20,401 nucleotides of DNA from the NCBI GenBank assembly GCA_018067265.1, contig JAGPUY010000175.1, forward strand, positions 1 to 20,401, given 5' to 3'. This stretch comes from Oceanihabitans sp. Lineage in GTDB: Bacteria; Bacteroidota; Bacteroidia; Flavobacteriales; Flavobacteriaceae. Under the pieces are notes generated by a model. That model was not told the DNA's origin and ran no database searches. It saw only the letters and a list, made by a program, of their open reading frames with translations. Every line of letters begins with the position of its first letter. The stretch's first letter is position 1. Both the position numbers and the translations under genes were made by a program. Shown here one piece after another: positions 1 to 7,785 of this stretch.

Positions 1-1019
1 AACTCTAAATAACCAGAATTAATTTTATCTAGATAATCGTTTTCAATATCCTTCTCGTAACTCCTACCTCTTTTTTTTATATTCGCCTGAAGTCTTTCTG
101 TGTTTTGATATAAATACACATACAAATCTGGTTTTGCGATGTCTTTATACACCTGATAAAAGAGTTTTCTATACAGTTTAAACTCATCTTCCGGCAAAGT
201 AATTTTAGAGAATATTAATGATTTAAACACGTCATAATCACTAACAATAAAATCCTTAAATAAATCTAACTGCGATAAATCATCACTAATTTGCTGGTAA
301 CGATCTGCTAGAAAAGACATTTCTAAAGTAAACGCATAGCGCTTTGGTTCTTTATAAAACTTAGGTAAAAACGGATTATCTGCAAAACGCTCAAGAATAA
401 GTTTTGCATTAAAATCGTGTGCCATTTTATTAGTGAAACTCGTTTTTCCTGCTCCTATATTTCCTTCAATTGCAATAAAATTATATTTAGAAAAATCATA
501 TTGCTTACTTGTATTTTTTAACCAAATATTTATGGGCTCTAAAACACTAGTGTCTTCACATTCCTCCAATAAAACGGTAACTTCTTTATTTAATATGGGA
601 TGCTTCATTTGCGAAGCTATATTATATAAAGGTTGTAATACAAACTTGCGTTTATGCATTTCTGGATGCGGAATTTGCAAGGATTTGGAATCGATAATTT
701 CGTCTTCATAAAAAACAATATCTAAATCTATAATTCTAGATTGATATCCTTCCTTTTTAGATCGAACGCGTCCTAATTGCTTTTCAATATCTAATAGAAT
801 CTTTAAAAGTTTACTTGCTTTAAATTCGGTTTCCAAAATTAAGCAGGTATTTAAAAAAGATTCGCCTTCAAAACCAAAAGCTGGTGTTTTATACACCTTA
901 GATATTATTTTAATATGACCAACTTGTTCGTGAATACAATCAATAGCGTTTTGCAAATTTTTAAATTTGTCGCCTTGATTGCTTCCTAAAGAAATGTATG
1001 CTTTTTTTGGTTGGTTCAT
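1..1019 (-). CDS. folK: FolK (HPPK) - deoxynucleoside kinase fusion, 3' end outside the window
   Basis: This is a single continuous frame from ATG at 1019 down to the left edge (339 codons visible, no stop). Residues about 6-135 are 6-hydroxymethyl-7,8-dihydropterin pyrophosphokinase, a folate-pathway enzyme that pyrophosphorylates the pterin alcohol with ATP. Its signature is R95-I-I-D98-L-D100-I-V. Residues about 178 onward are a deoxynucleoside kinase: P-loop GNIGAGKT (186-193), an E-R-F-x-D-N-P-F-L block (210-218) and an Arg-rich lid around KKRGRS (315-320). This half should phosphorylate a deoxynucleoside for dNTP salvage; the preferred base cannot be read from sequence. The junction at about 136-177 has no stop or frameshift, so one polypeptide is expected. 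Such fusions are annotated across Bacteroidota. Both parts should be cytosolic. A divergent yhhQ starts 258 bp away. Confidence 0.93.
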   Translation of the reverse strand, partial: MNQPKKAYISLGSNQGDKFKNLQNAIDCIHEQVGHIKIISKVYKTPAFGFEGESFLNTCLILETEFKASKLLKILLDIEKQLGRVRSKKEGYQSRIIDLDIVFYEDEIIDSKSLQIPHPEMHKRKFVLQPLYNIASQMKHPILNKEVTVLLEECEDTSVLEPINIWLKNTSKQYDFSKYNFIAIEGNIGAGKTSFTNKMAHDFNAKLILERFADNPFLPKFYKEPKRYAFTLEMSFLADRYQQISDDLSQLDLFKDFIVSDYDVFKSLIFSKITLPEDEFKLYRKLFYQVYKDIAKPDLYVYLYQNTERLQANIKKRGRSYEKDIENDYLDKINSGYLE

Positions 1020-1277
1020 AAGTAAATTAACACATCTTCCTTTTTTCTATTTCCCACAAATAACTAAAAACAAAAAGCGAAGATGAATTCCTGCAAAATA
1101 ACTAAAACAATTTTTAATGCATTATATTTATCTTAGCTATTTATTCACAATTTCATCTCAAAAGTTTTTGAAGGAAAACTTGTCTAATCTGAATACGCTA
1201 CATGTGACAGATGAAAAATGAGAATGAAAAGAAAATAAAATGAACCAAATTTAGATTCCTGCTTTAGTAGTACCTAT

Positions 1278-1982
1278 ATGACATTAAAAGACAAACTTGC
1301 CGCACAACGCATCTACTTATTTCTAGGTGCTTTATTTATAACTTCATTAGTAGTTTCTAACTTAATATTTCAGAAGTTTTTTTATTGGCATCCTTTGGAG
1401 ATAGAGATTTTTGGATCTAAACTCTTTGAGATTTCCGTTGGCATTTTACCATACCCTATCACCTTCTTAATCACCGACTTAATCAGTGAAATCTATGGAA
1501 AGAAACGAGCTAACGATATTGTTATTGCTGGAATCTTCGCCTCCTTTTTCTCGATGCTAATTGTTTCTGTTGCTAATGTAGTACCCGCTACAAGCTGGTC
1601 GCCAGTAAACAACAAATTATTCACCACTGTTTTCGGCAGTACAGCAATTGCTGTTTTTGCTAGTATGATGGCTTACTTATTTGCACAATTAATAGATATC
1701 CAAATTTACCATTTCTGGAAACGCTTAACCAAAGGAAAACATTTATGGTTGCGAAATAATTTCTCCACATTTTTCTCCCAGTTTGTAGACACATTTACCA
1801 TTTTAATATTATTATGCTCTTTTAACATTATAGATTGGGATAAATTTACAGGATTGTTAGCTGCAGGATTTATTTTCAAAGTACTAATCGCTCTTTTTGA
1901 CACGCCTTTTTTGTACTTAGGCGTCTATATTTTCAGAAAACGATTTAACCTTAAAATTAACGAAGAAATAGATTTACTTTAA
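1278..1982 (+). CDS. yhhQ: YhhQ/VUT-family queuosine precursor transporter
   Basis: This is a 234-residue inner-membrane protein with about six hydrophobic segments (roughly 12-32, 52-70, 82-102, 118-140, 168-184 and 190-218). Family features visible are the conserved L-I-T-D-L-I-S-E-I-Y-G block (64-74), the R-N-N-F-S-T-F-F-S-Q block (159-168) followed by D171-T, and D208-T-P near the end. The YhhQ (COG1738) family imports preQ0/preQ1, 7-deazaguanine precursors of queuosine in tRNA. No queuosine genes lie next to it and no preQ1 riboswitch is evident upstream, so substrate assignment rests on the family alone. The length is normal for the family. The asmA-like gene follows 91 bp downstream on the same strand and may be co-transcribed. 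The ATG at 1278 is chosen because it precedes the first membrane segment with a short charged N-terminus. Confidence 0.85.
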   Translation: MTLKDKLAAQRIYLFLGALFITSLVVSNLIFQKFFYWHPLEIEIFGSKLFEISVGILPYPITFLITDLISEIYGKKRANDIVIAGIFASFFSMLIVSVANVVPATSWSPVNNKLFTTVFGSTAIAVFASMMAYLFAQLIDIQIYHFWKRLTKGKHLWLRNNFSTFFSQFVDTFTILILLCSFNIIDWDKFTGLLAAGFIFKVLIALFDTPFLYLGVYIFRKRFNLKINEEIDLL

Positions 1983-2073
1983 ACGCTAAAATTTTGCTAA
2001 AGTCTATCTTTACAACATCTAAACCGCGTATTATTACGTAAATACTTACACAAACAAATTTGTATTTTTTTTT

Positions 2074-4794
2074 ATGAAGAAAGCTTTAAAAATCACTGGC
2101 ATTACCTTACTTATTATCGTGGCACTGTTAGTTGCCATTCCTTTTATGTTTAAATCGCAAATCAAGGATATGGTAAAACGTTTTATAAACGAAAACATGA
2201 ATGCAAAAGTAGCATTTAGCGACGTAAACTTAAGCTTTTTAAGCAGCTTTCCGCAAGCACACGTTAGCGTAAACGACTTAGTGATTACCAACTTTGAACC
2301 TTTTAAAGACGAAACTTTTGCTACCGCAAAGTCTATTACTTTTGATATGTCTATAAAAGAATTATTTAAAAAAGCAGACGAAGGACCAATTGTTGTAAAC
2401 GCTATAAACGTAAACGAGGCTTTATTAACATTAAAGACCAACAAATTTGGCGATGTAAACTATGACATTACTAAAAAAGAGGAAAATGAAACAGAAAACA
2501 TCGATACAGAAGAGGGTTCTAGCTTTAGTTTTGACATTAAAGATTATGCGATAAATAATAGTGCTTTCACGTATTTAGACGAAAAATCAAACATCACCTT
2601 TTATATTACCGAATTAAATCACTCGGGAAAAGGAACTTTTTCTGGTGAAGTTTCAGAACTAGACACGAACACCGAAGCAAGAGTTAGTTTAAAATTAGAC
2701 AGCACAGAATACCTAAGTAACAACAGTATTAAATTAGATGCTTTAATAGATGTGGATTTAGAAAATAACAAATACACTTTTAAAGAAAATAAGGCGATAA
2801 TTAATCAGTTACCATTAGCATTTCAAGGATTTGTACAAATGGTAGACGAAGGTCAAAACATAGATATTTCTTTTGAAAACTCGGGTTCCGATTTTAAAGA
2901 TTTCTTAGCTATTATTCCTAAGGAATATTCCAAAAACATAGAAAACGTTGCAACAACAGGAACCTTTAAAGTAAAAGGAATTATTAAGGGATTGAGTAGC
3001 GATACCACTATTCCGCATTTAGATATCCATATAGCATCTAACAATGCTTCGTTTAAATATCCAGATTTACCAAAAAGCGTAAAAAACATCATCATAAATG
3101 CATCGGTAAAAAACGATGATGGAAACATAGATAATACCTATGTAGATATTGAAACGTTAAACTTTAAAATAGACGAGGATGTTTTTAAGTCTTCAGCTAC
3201 CTTAAAAAACATCACTAAAAACATGTTTGTAAACGCCGATATTGATGGCGTTTTAAACTTAGCAAACATCACCAAAGCGTATCCTGTATCTTTAGAAAAA
3301 GAATTAAGCGGAATTTTAAAAGCAAAGTTAAATACTTCTTTTGATATGAACGCTTTAGAAACCAATGCATACCAACGTATTAAAAACAATGGAACGGTAA
3401 GTATTACTGATTTTATCTTTTCTGGAGAAGATATTGTAAATCCGATTCATATAAGTAAAGCAGATATCACTTTTCATCCCGGAACCGTTTCACTTAACAA
3501 CTTTGATGCAAGAACAGGAACTAGCGATATAAATGCAACGGGAACGATTAACAATCTTTTAGGTTTTTTACTTAGTGATGGTAAGTTAAAAGGAGACTTT
3601 GATGTAAAATCAAACACCTTTGCAGTACATGATTTTATGGTTGCTGAAACAGAAGCGGCTTCCAAAAACAAAACGACTACTAGTGAAGCATCACTTAAAA
3701 TTCCGGCATTTTTAGATTGTACTATTAAAGCAGATGCCAAAACCGTTTTATATGATAACTTAACCCTTAAAAATGTAAAAGGAAATCTAAAAATAAAAGA
3801 CGAACAAGCAACTTTAGAAAACCTAACCTCTAACATTTTTGATGGCGACATTGCGGTTTCTGGTTTGGTGGACACAAAAAACAAGACACCTCTTTTTAAT
3901 ATGAATCTTGGTATTGCTAATTTTGATATTTCGCAATCCTTTAAAGGTTTAGAGTTACTGCAAAGCTTAGCTCCTATTGCTAAAGTTTTACAAGGAAAAC
4001 TAAATACAACCATTAATCTTTCTGGCGCTTTAGATGAAAGTTTTTCTCCAGACTTAGCTTCTGTTTCTGGTAATGCACTTGCCGAATTATTAACCACAGA
4101 TATTTCTTCGGAAACCGCTCCGTTATTAAGCAAATTAAATGGCGCATTCCAATTTATAGATTTTGAAAAGCTGGATTTAAAAGACCTAAAAACAAAATTA
4201 GAATTTAAGGACGGAAAAGTAAACGTGAAACCCTTCGACATTAAATACAAAGACATTAACATTACGGTAGATGGCTCGCATGGTTTTGATAAAAGCATGG
4301 CTTATAATGCCGTTTTACAAGTTCCTGCAAAATACTTAGGAAGCGAAGTCAATCAACTTATTGGTAAAATAAACGATCCTGCGGTAGATAATATAACGAT
4401 TCCTATAACGGCAACAATTGGAGGTACTTTTACTGCTCCAACCGTTAAAACAGATTTAACAAGTGGTATAACCAACCTTACCAAACAGCTAATTGAAATC
4501 GAAAAGCAAAAACTTCTAAATCAAGGTACAGAACAATTACAAAATTTAATTGGAAACGCTTTAGGAGGAATCAAACCTAAAACCGATTCTACAAAAACAC
4601 AAAACAGTAATCCAATAAAAAATGTGCTTAGCGATATCATTGGAGGAAATAGCGGAAACACAAGTACAACCGACTCCACAAACACAGTAACGACACCTAA
4701 AACACCAACGGTTGAAGATGGCGTAAAAGACATTTTAGGTGGTCTTTTGGGAGGAAAAAAGAAGAAAGAAACCGTAAAAGACTCGATAGAGTAA
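2074..4794 (+). CDS. Large AsmA-like membrane-anchored protein
   Basis: This 906-residue protein has a single N-terminal membrane anchor (residues about 6-27) followed by a very long region of short alternating beta-strand segments. An AsmA-type N-terminal part and an AsmA-like C-terminal part (about 600-815) are recognisable by pattern. AsmA/TamB/YhdP-type proteins are envelope-spanning beta-groove proteins implicated in moving phospholipids or supporting outer-membrane assembly; this one is presumably inner-membrane anchored with its bulk in the periplasm. The tail from about residue 820 is different: Gly/Thr/Ser/Lys-rich, with three 11-residue repeats at 822-832 (LQNLIGNALGG), 848-858 (IKNVLSDIIGG) and 884-894 (VKDILGGLLGG). 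The gene follows yhhQ by 91 bp; a weak -7-like TATCTTTA at 2005-2012 has no matching -33 box. No terminator hairpin is seen after it. Confidence 0.82.
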   Translation: MKKALKITGITLLIIVALLVAIPFMFKSQIKDMVKRFINENMNAKVAFSDVNLSFLSSFPQAHVSVNDLVITNFEPFKDETFATAKSITFDMSIKELFKKADEGPIVVNAINVNEALLTLKTNKFGDVNYDITKKEENETENIDTEEGSSFSFDIKDYAINNSAFTYLDEKSNITFYITELNHSGKGTFSGEVSELDTNTEARVSLKLDSTEYLSNNSIKLDALIDVDLENNKYTFKENKAIINQLPLAFQGFVQMVDEGQNIDISFENSGSDFKDFLAIIPKEYSKNIENVATTGTFKVKGIIKGLSSDTTIPHLDIHIASNNASFKYPDLPKSVKNIIINASVKNDDGNIDNTYVDIETLNFKIDEDVFKSSATLKNITKNMFVNADIDGVLNLANITKAYPVSLEKELSGILKAKLNTSFDMNALETNAYQRIKNNGTVSITDFIFSGEDIVNPIHISKADITFHPGTVSLNNFDARTGTSDINATGTINNLLGFLLSDGKLKGDFDVKSNTFAVHDFMVAETEAASKNKTTTSEASLKIPAFLDCTIKADAKTVLYDNLTLKNVKGNLKIKDEQATLENLTSNIFDGDIAVSGLVDTKNKTPLFNMNLGIANFDISQSFKGLELLQSLAPIAKVLQGKLNTTINLSGALDESFSPDLASVSGNALAELLTTDISSETAPLLSKLNGAFQFIDFEKLDLKDLKTKLEFKDGKVNVKPFDIKYKDINITVDGSHGFDKSMAYNAVLQVPAKYLGSEVNQLIGKINDPAVDNITIPITATIGGTFTAPTVKTDLTSGITNLTKQLIEIEKQKLLNQGTEQLQNLIGNALGGIKPKTDSTKTQNSNPIKNVLSDIIGGNSGNTSTTDSTNTVTTPKTPTVEDGVKDILGGLLGGKKKKETVKDSIE

Positions 4795-4844
4795 AAAAGA
4801 AGAAAAAAAAAGCAAATAAATATTATAAAATAAGAATAATTAAT

Positions 4845-4852
4845 TACTTTTG
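4845..4852 (+). promoter_or_regulatory. Putative rpsU promoter -7 box
   Basis: TACTTTTG is an exact match to the Bacteroidota -7 consensus TAnnTTTG, 22 bp before the rpsU ATG, giving an expected start near 4858 and a very short leader. At the ideal spacing (about 4822-4825) the sequence is ATTA rather than TTTG, so the -33 half is weak. Confidence 0.55.
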
Positions 4853-4874
4853 CATCCACAATTAAAGATTCATT

Positions 4875-5069
4875 ATGTTAAGAATAGAAATAAAAGAAGG
4901 AGAAAATATAGAACGTGCTTTAAAACGTTACAAGCGTAAACACAGAAATGTGAAAGTTATGCAGAACTTAAGAGAAAACCAGTTTTTCACTAAACCATCT
5001 GTAAAACGTAGACGTCAAGTACAAAAAGCATCTTATATCCAAGGATTAAGAGACGCTGAGGATATTTAG
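4875..5069 (+). CDS. rpsU: 30S ribosomal protein bS21
   Basis: This 64-residue, strongly basic protein is full length for bS21. It starts with the typical I-x-I-K-E-G-E-N-I-E-R-A-L-K-R-Y block (residues 4-19), continues with an Arg/Lys-rich helix and has the K-P-S-V-K-R-R-R segment (41-48). bS21 sits on the 30S platform next to the 3' end of 16S rRNA. In Flavobacterium johnsoniae, bS21 with bS18 and bS6 sequesters the anti-Shine-Dalgarno sequence, and many Flavobacteriia keep a strong Shine-Dalgarno in front of rpsU for autoregulation. Here the bases just before ATG read TTAAAGATTCATT, with no AGGAGG-like core. The gene is monocistronic: its own -7 box upstream and a strong hairpin terminator 26 bp after the stop. 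Confidence 0.97.
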   Translation: MLRIEIKEGENIERALKRYKRKHRNVKVMQNLRENQFFTKPSVKRRRQVQKASYIQGLRDAEDI

Positions 5070-5094
5070 TAGTTACTCCTTTTTACATATATAC

Positions 5095-5126
5095 AAAAAC
5101 ACGCTTTTATTAAAAAGCGTGTTTTT
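5095..5126. terminator. Bidirectional intrinsic terminator between rpsU and the DUF2797 gene
   Basis: A perfect 14-bp stem (5095-5108 with 5113-5126) closes a 4-base ATTA loop. The core is ACGCTTTT/AAAAGCGT, with an A-run on the left and a T-run on the right, so it forms an intrinsic terminator on either strand. It lies between two convergent genes. Confidence 0.92.
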
Positions 5127-5135
5127 TTGTTTCCC

Positions 5136-5930
5136 TTAATCTACACTAATTTCCACAACCAGACCTTCATTAGATCGTACATTAAAAACCGTTTGATCTT
5201 CAAAAATGAGGTATTGCCCTTTTATACCAACCAATTTACCAGAATAGCTTCCTTGTTTTTTAATATTTAAGCTTTTTGGCTTTAAAGGATATTGTAACAC
5301 GGGAAATTCTATATTGGTTTCAGAATTATTTTCTATAAAATACGGTTGTGCTTCGTCTGGTATATATTGTTTTAGGCGCTCGCGCCAAACCACCAAATCT
5401 TCATCTGCAATTTCATTTTTCAACATAGTTCGCCAATTGGTTTTGTCTGCAACATAATCTTTTAAAGCAACCTCGGTAATTCCTGCTAAATATCTATTTG
5501 GTACTTCTACAATTTCAATAGCTTCATGCGCACCTTGATCTATCCAACGCGTTGGCACTTGCCCTTTTCTGGTAACACCAACTTTTACATTGCTAGAATT
5601 TGCCAGATAAACAATATGTGGTTGTAGCTGTACTTTCTTTTCATATGCTAAATCCCGATCTTCTTTATCTAAATGCGCTGTGCTTAATTCGGGACGTATA
5701 ATCCAATCAGCTGCCTGTGGAATATCAAAAAAACAGCTTTTACAGAAACCTTGTCTATAAATTTCTTTATTCAAACCACAGTTTAAACATTGGTATTTTA
5801 TAAACTTAATGTCTATTGTCTTACCTAACAACTGATTCATATTCAAGAAATCATTTTCAAACACTAAATAATATTGAATCGGTTTTGCAAATTCGGTTGC
5901 CATTTTTGTTAAAACACCTTGGTAGAACAT
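5136..5930 (-). CDS. DUF2797 family protein with zinc ribbon and a GIY-YIG-like segment
   Basis: This 264-residue protein of unknown function matches what I recognise as the DUF2797 family of Bacteroidota. Residues 48-66 form a four-cysteine zinc-binding knuckle (C48-x2-C51, C63-x2-C66). Just after it, residues about 106-153 look like a GIY-YIG nuclease core: I-V-Y-L-A (106-110), V-K-V-G-V-T-R (115-121), R128-W-I-D-Q-G-A (128-134) and an acidic T-E-V (152-154). The nuclease reading is my inference from motif order. The C-terminus (about 228-262) is a small beta-rich domain. There is no signal peptide or membrane segment, so it is cytosolic. The long start at 5930 is kept because the residues before the internal Met10 look like family sequence; Met10 (5903) is the alternative. 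It is divergent to the GH3 gene. Confidence 0.72.
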   Translation of the reverse strand: MFYQGVLTKMATEFAKPIQYYLVFENDFLNMNQLLGKTIDIKFIKYQCLNCGLNKEIYRQGFCKSCFFDIPQAADWIIRPELSTAHLDKEDRDLAYEKKVQLQPHIVYLANSSNVKVGVTRKGQVPTRWIDQGAHEAIEIVEVPNRYLAGITEVALKDYVADKTNWRTMLKNEIADEDLVVWRERLKQYIPDEAQPYFIENNSETNIEFPVLQYPLKPKSLNIKKQGSYSGKLVGIKGQYLIFEDQTVFNVRSNEGLVVEISVD

Positions 5931-6033
5931 AAAAAAAAGTCTTATTTTTATCGTTGAAGATACTTAGGAAGAATACAGGTACTTCGAGAAAATTTCAGCG
6001 CGAAATTAATATCGAAAACGCAATTCTTATAAG

Positions 6034-6064
6034 CAAATCTAATTAAGAATAAAGATAGTATAAA
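6034..6064 (-). promoter_or_regulatory. Possible promoter for the DUF2797 gene
   Basis: On the minus strand TAGATTTG (6034-6041) matches TAnnTTTG exactly, and 19 bases upstream TTTA (6061-6064) matches three of four -33 positions. It would give a leader of about 100 bases and overlaps the 5' end of the divergent GH3 gene region. Confidence 0.38.
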
Positions 6065-6065
6065 T

Positions 6066-7580
6066 ATGGCAATTCCTATAGTCAATTCTATTGCTTCGTG
6101 GTTTTTAAAAAAACGATTTCACCAAATCGAATTATTTTTAAAATACCCAAACGAAGTCCAAACTGAATTACTGTTAGAACTTATAGACACTGCTAAAGAT
6201 ACCGAGGTTGGTAAACAATACGATTTTGCATCTATTAAAAACTACACCCAATTTGCAGCACGTGTTCCTATTTCTTGTTACGAAGATTTCCAGCCTAGTA
6301 TTGAGCGTTCTAGAAAAGGAGAAAACAACATTTTTTGGCCAACACCTATTAAATGGTTTGCAAAATCCAGCGGAACCACAAATGCGAAAAGTAAATTTAT
6401 TCCGGTTAGCACAGACTCTTTAGAAGATTGTCATTATGCAGCAAGTAAAGATTTACTTTGTATGTATTTAAATAACAATGAAGATTCACAACTCTTCACA
6501 GGAAAAAGTCTACGTCTTGGTGGTAGTAAAGAACTTTACAAAGAGAACGGAACTGCATTTGGTGATTTAAGCGCAATTTTGATTGACAACATGCCTTTCT
6601 GGGCCGAATTTAGTAGCACCCCAAGCAACAAAGTTTCTCTCATGAGTGATTGGGAACATAAAATGCAGGCCATTGTAAACGAAACAATAAATGAAAACGT
6701 AACCAGTCTTGCCGGTGTACCTTCTTGGATGTTGGTTTTACTAAACAACGTTTTAGAAACTACAGGAAAAGGTAATCTACACGAAATTTGGCCAAATTTG
6801 GAAGTTTATTTTCATGGCGGCGTAAGCTTTACACCTTACCAACAGCAATACAAAAATATTTTACCAAAAAGTAGCTTTAAGTATTATGAAATTTATAATG
6901 CTTCGGAAGGATTTTTTGCGATTCAAGATCACAACAATTCCAACGAATTACTACTCATGTTAGATTACGGAATTTTTTACGAATTCATTCCTATGGAAAC
7001 TTATGGGAGTACTAGTCAAAAAACAATTCCGCTTGCCGAAGTAGAAGTTGGTAAAAACTATGCCGTTGTTATCACTACAAATGCTGGATTATGGCGTTAC
7101 AAAATTGGAGATACGGTGCGATTTACTTCTATCACACCATATAGAATAAAGGTTTCCGGACGAACAAAACACCATATTAATGTATTCGGGGAAGAGCTTA
7201 TCATTGAAAACGCGGAAGATGCACTAAAAAGCGTTTGCAAAAAAACAAAAGCAGAAATTGTAGATTATACTGCTGCTCCAATTTTTATGCAAGGCAAAGA
7301 AAAAGGTGCTCATGAATGGCTAATAGAATTTAAAAAGCCACCAAAAGACATACACATGTTTAACGAACTGTTTGATAACGCTTTAAAGTCTTTAAATTCG
7401 GATTATGAAGCAAAACGTTATAACAACCTAACGCTTAATAAACCAACGGTTCACGTTGCTAGAGAAAAACTGTTTTACGATTGGCTAAAGCAAAACAACA
7501 AACTTGGTGGACAACACAAAATACCTAGACTTTCTAACACTAGAGATTATATAGAAGAGCTACTAAAATTGAATGCCTAG
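6066..7580 (+). CDS. GH3-family acyl-adenylating enzyme
   Basis: This 504-residue protein belongs to the GH3 (auxin-responsive promoter) family of the ANL adenylating superfamily. ATP-binding landmarks in order are S-S-G-T-T (101-105), Y-N-A-S-E-G (277-282), the G-L-W-R-Y-K-I-G-D-T block (341-350) and G-R-T-K-H-H-I-N-V-F-G-E-E-L (365-378) at the hinge to the C-terminal lid. Plant GH3 enzymes activate jasmonate, auxin or benzoates as acyl-AMP and join them to amino acids. Bacterial members share the fold, but to my knowledge their substrates are unknown. Length is in the family range and no key block is missing. It appears monocistronic: divergent from the DUF2797 gene and ended by a terminator shared with the downstream convergent MerR gene. 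No start codon competes with ATG 6066. Confidence 0.88.
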   Translation: MAIPIVNSIASWFLKKRFHQIELFLKYPNEVQTELLLELIDTAKDTEVGKQYDFASIKNYTQFAARVPISCYEDFQPSIERSRKGENNIFWPTPIKWFAKSSGTTNAKSKFIPVSTDSLEDCHYAASKDLLCMYLNNNEDSQLFTGKSLRLGGSKELYKENGTAFGDLSAILIDNMPFWAEFSSTPSNKVSLMSDWEHKMQAIVNETINENVTSLAGVPSWMLVLLNNVLETTGKGNLHEIWPNLEVYFHGGVSFTPYQQQYKNILPKSSFKYYEIYNASEGFFAIQDHNNSNELLLMLDYGIFYEFIPMETYGSTSQKTIPLAEVEVGKNYAVVITTNAGLWRYKIGDTVRFTSITPYRIKVSGRTKHHINVFGEELIIENAEDALKSVCKKTKAEIVDYTAAPIFMQGKEKGAHEWLIEFKKPPKDIHMFNELFDNALKSLNSDYEAKRYNNLTLNKPTVHVAREKLFYDWLKQNNKLGGQHKIPRLSNTRDYIEELLKLNA

Positions 7581-7741
7581 TTGTCGTTAATCGAAGAAAA
7601 AAACAATCTATTATCTTACAACGAGTATAAGTTCTGCTTTGTCTAAAACAGTTTATTATTTCATAAATTAAAACTACTTTAGCCTTGCTATTAATCGATT
7701 ACTATATACTAATGTAGTATTAATTATCGTCCATAAACAAT

Positions 7742-7772
7742 AAAAAACCCAAGCAAATTGCCTGGGTTTTTT
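7742..7772. terminator. Bidirectional terminator between the GH3 and carH-like genes
   Basis: AAAAAACCCA (7742-7751) pairs with TGGGTTTTTT (7763-7772), with GC/GC closing a 5-base loop and one internal A-C mismatch (7752/7762). The A and T runs make it usable on both strands. It lies between convergent genes, immediately after the carH-like stop codon. Confidence 0.88.
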
Positions 7773-7785
7773 TATTATTACTATG

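Noticed and set aside
433..711. 92-codon open frame on the plus strand
   Set aside because: It lies wholly inside the folK-dNK fusion on the opposite strand, whose motifs are unmistakable.
1123..1130. TATATTTA as a yhhQ promoter
   Set aside because: It has one mismatch to TAnnTTTG, no TTTG at 19 bases upstream and lies about 150 bp from the gene.
2005..2012. TATCTTTA as an asmA promoter
   Set aside because: The only TTTG nearby (1992-1995) is spaced 9 bases away instead of about 19, so the pair does not make a proper promoter.
3474..4298. 274-codon open frame on the minus strand
   Set aside because: It is antisense to the AsmA-like gene, resembles no family and has Ser/Phe/Lys-rich composition typical of a reverse reading of AT-rich coding DNA.
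7638..7646. Another TTTGTCTAA, the same 9-mer as in the crt promoter region
   Set aside because: It stands alone between the GH3 stop and the terminator, far from any start. One extra copy of a 9-mer in 20 kb of AT-rich DNA is within chance.
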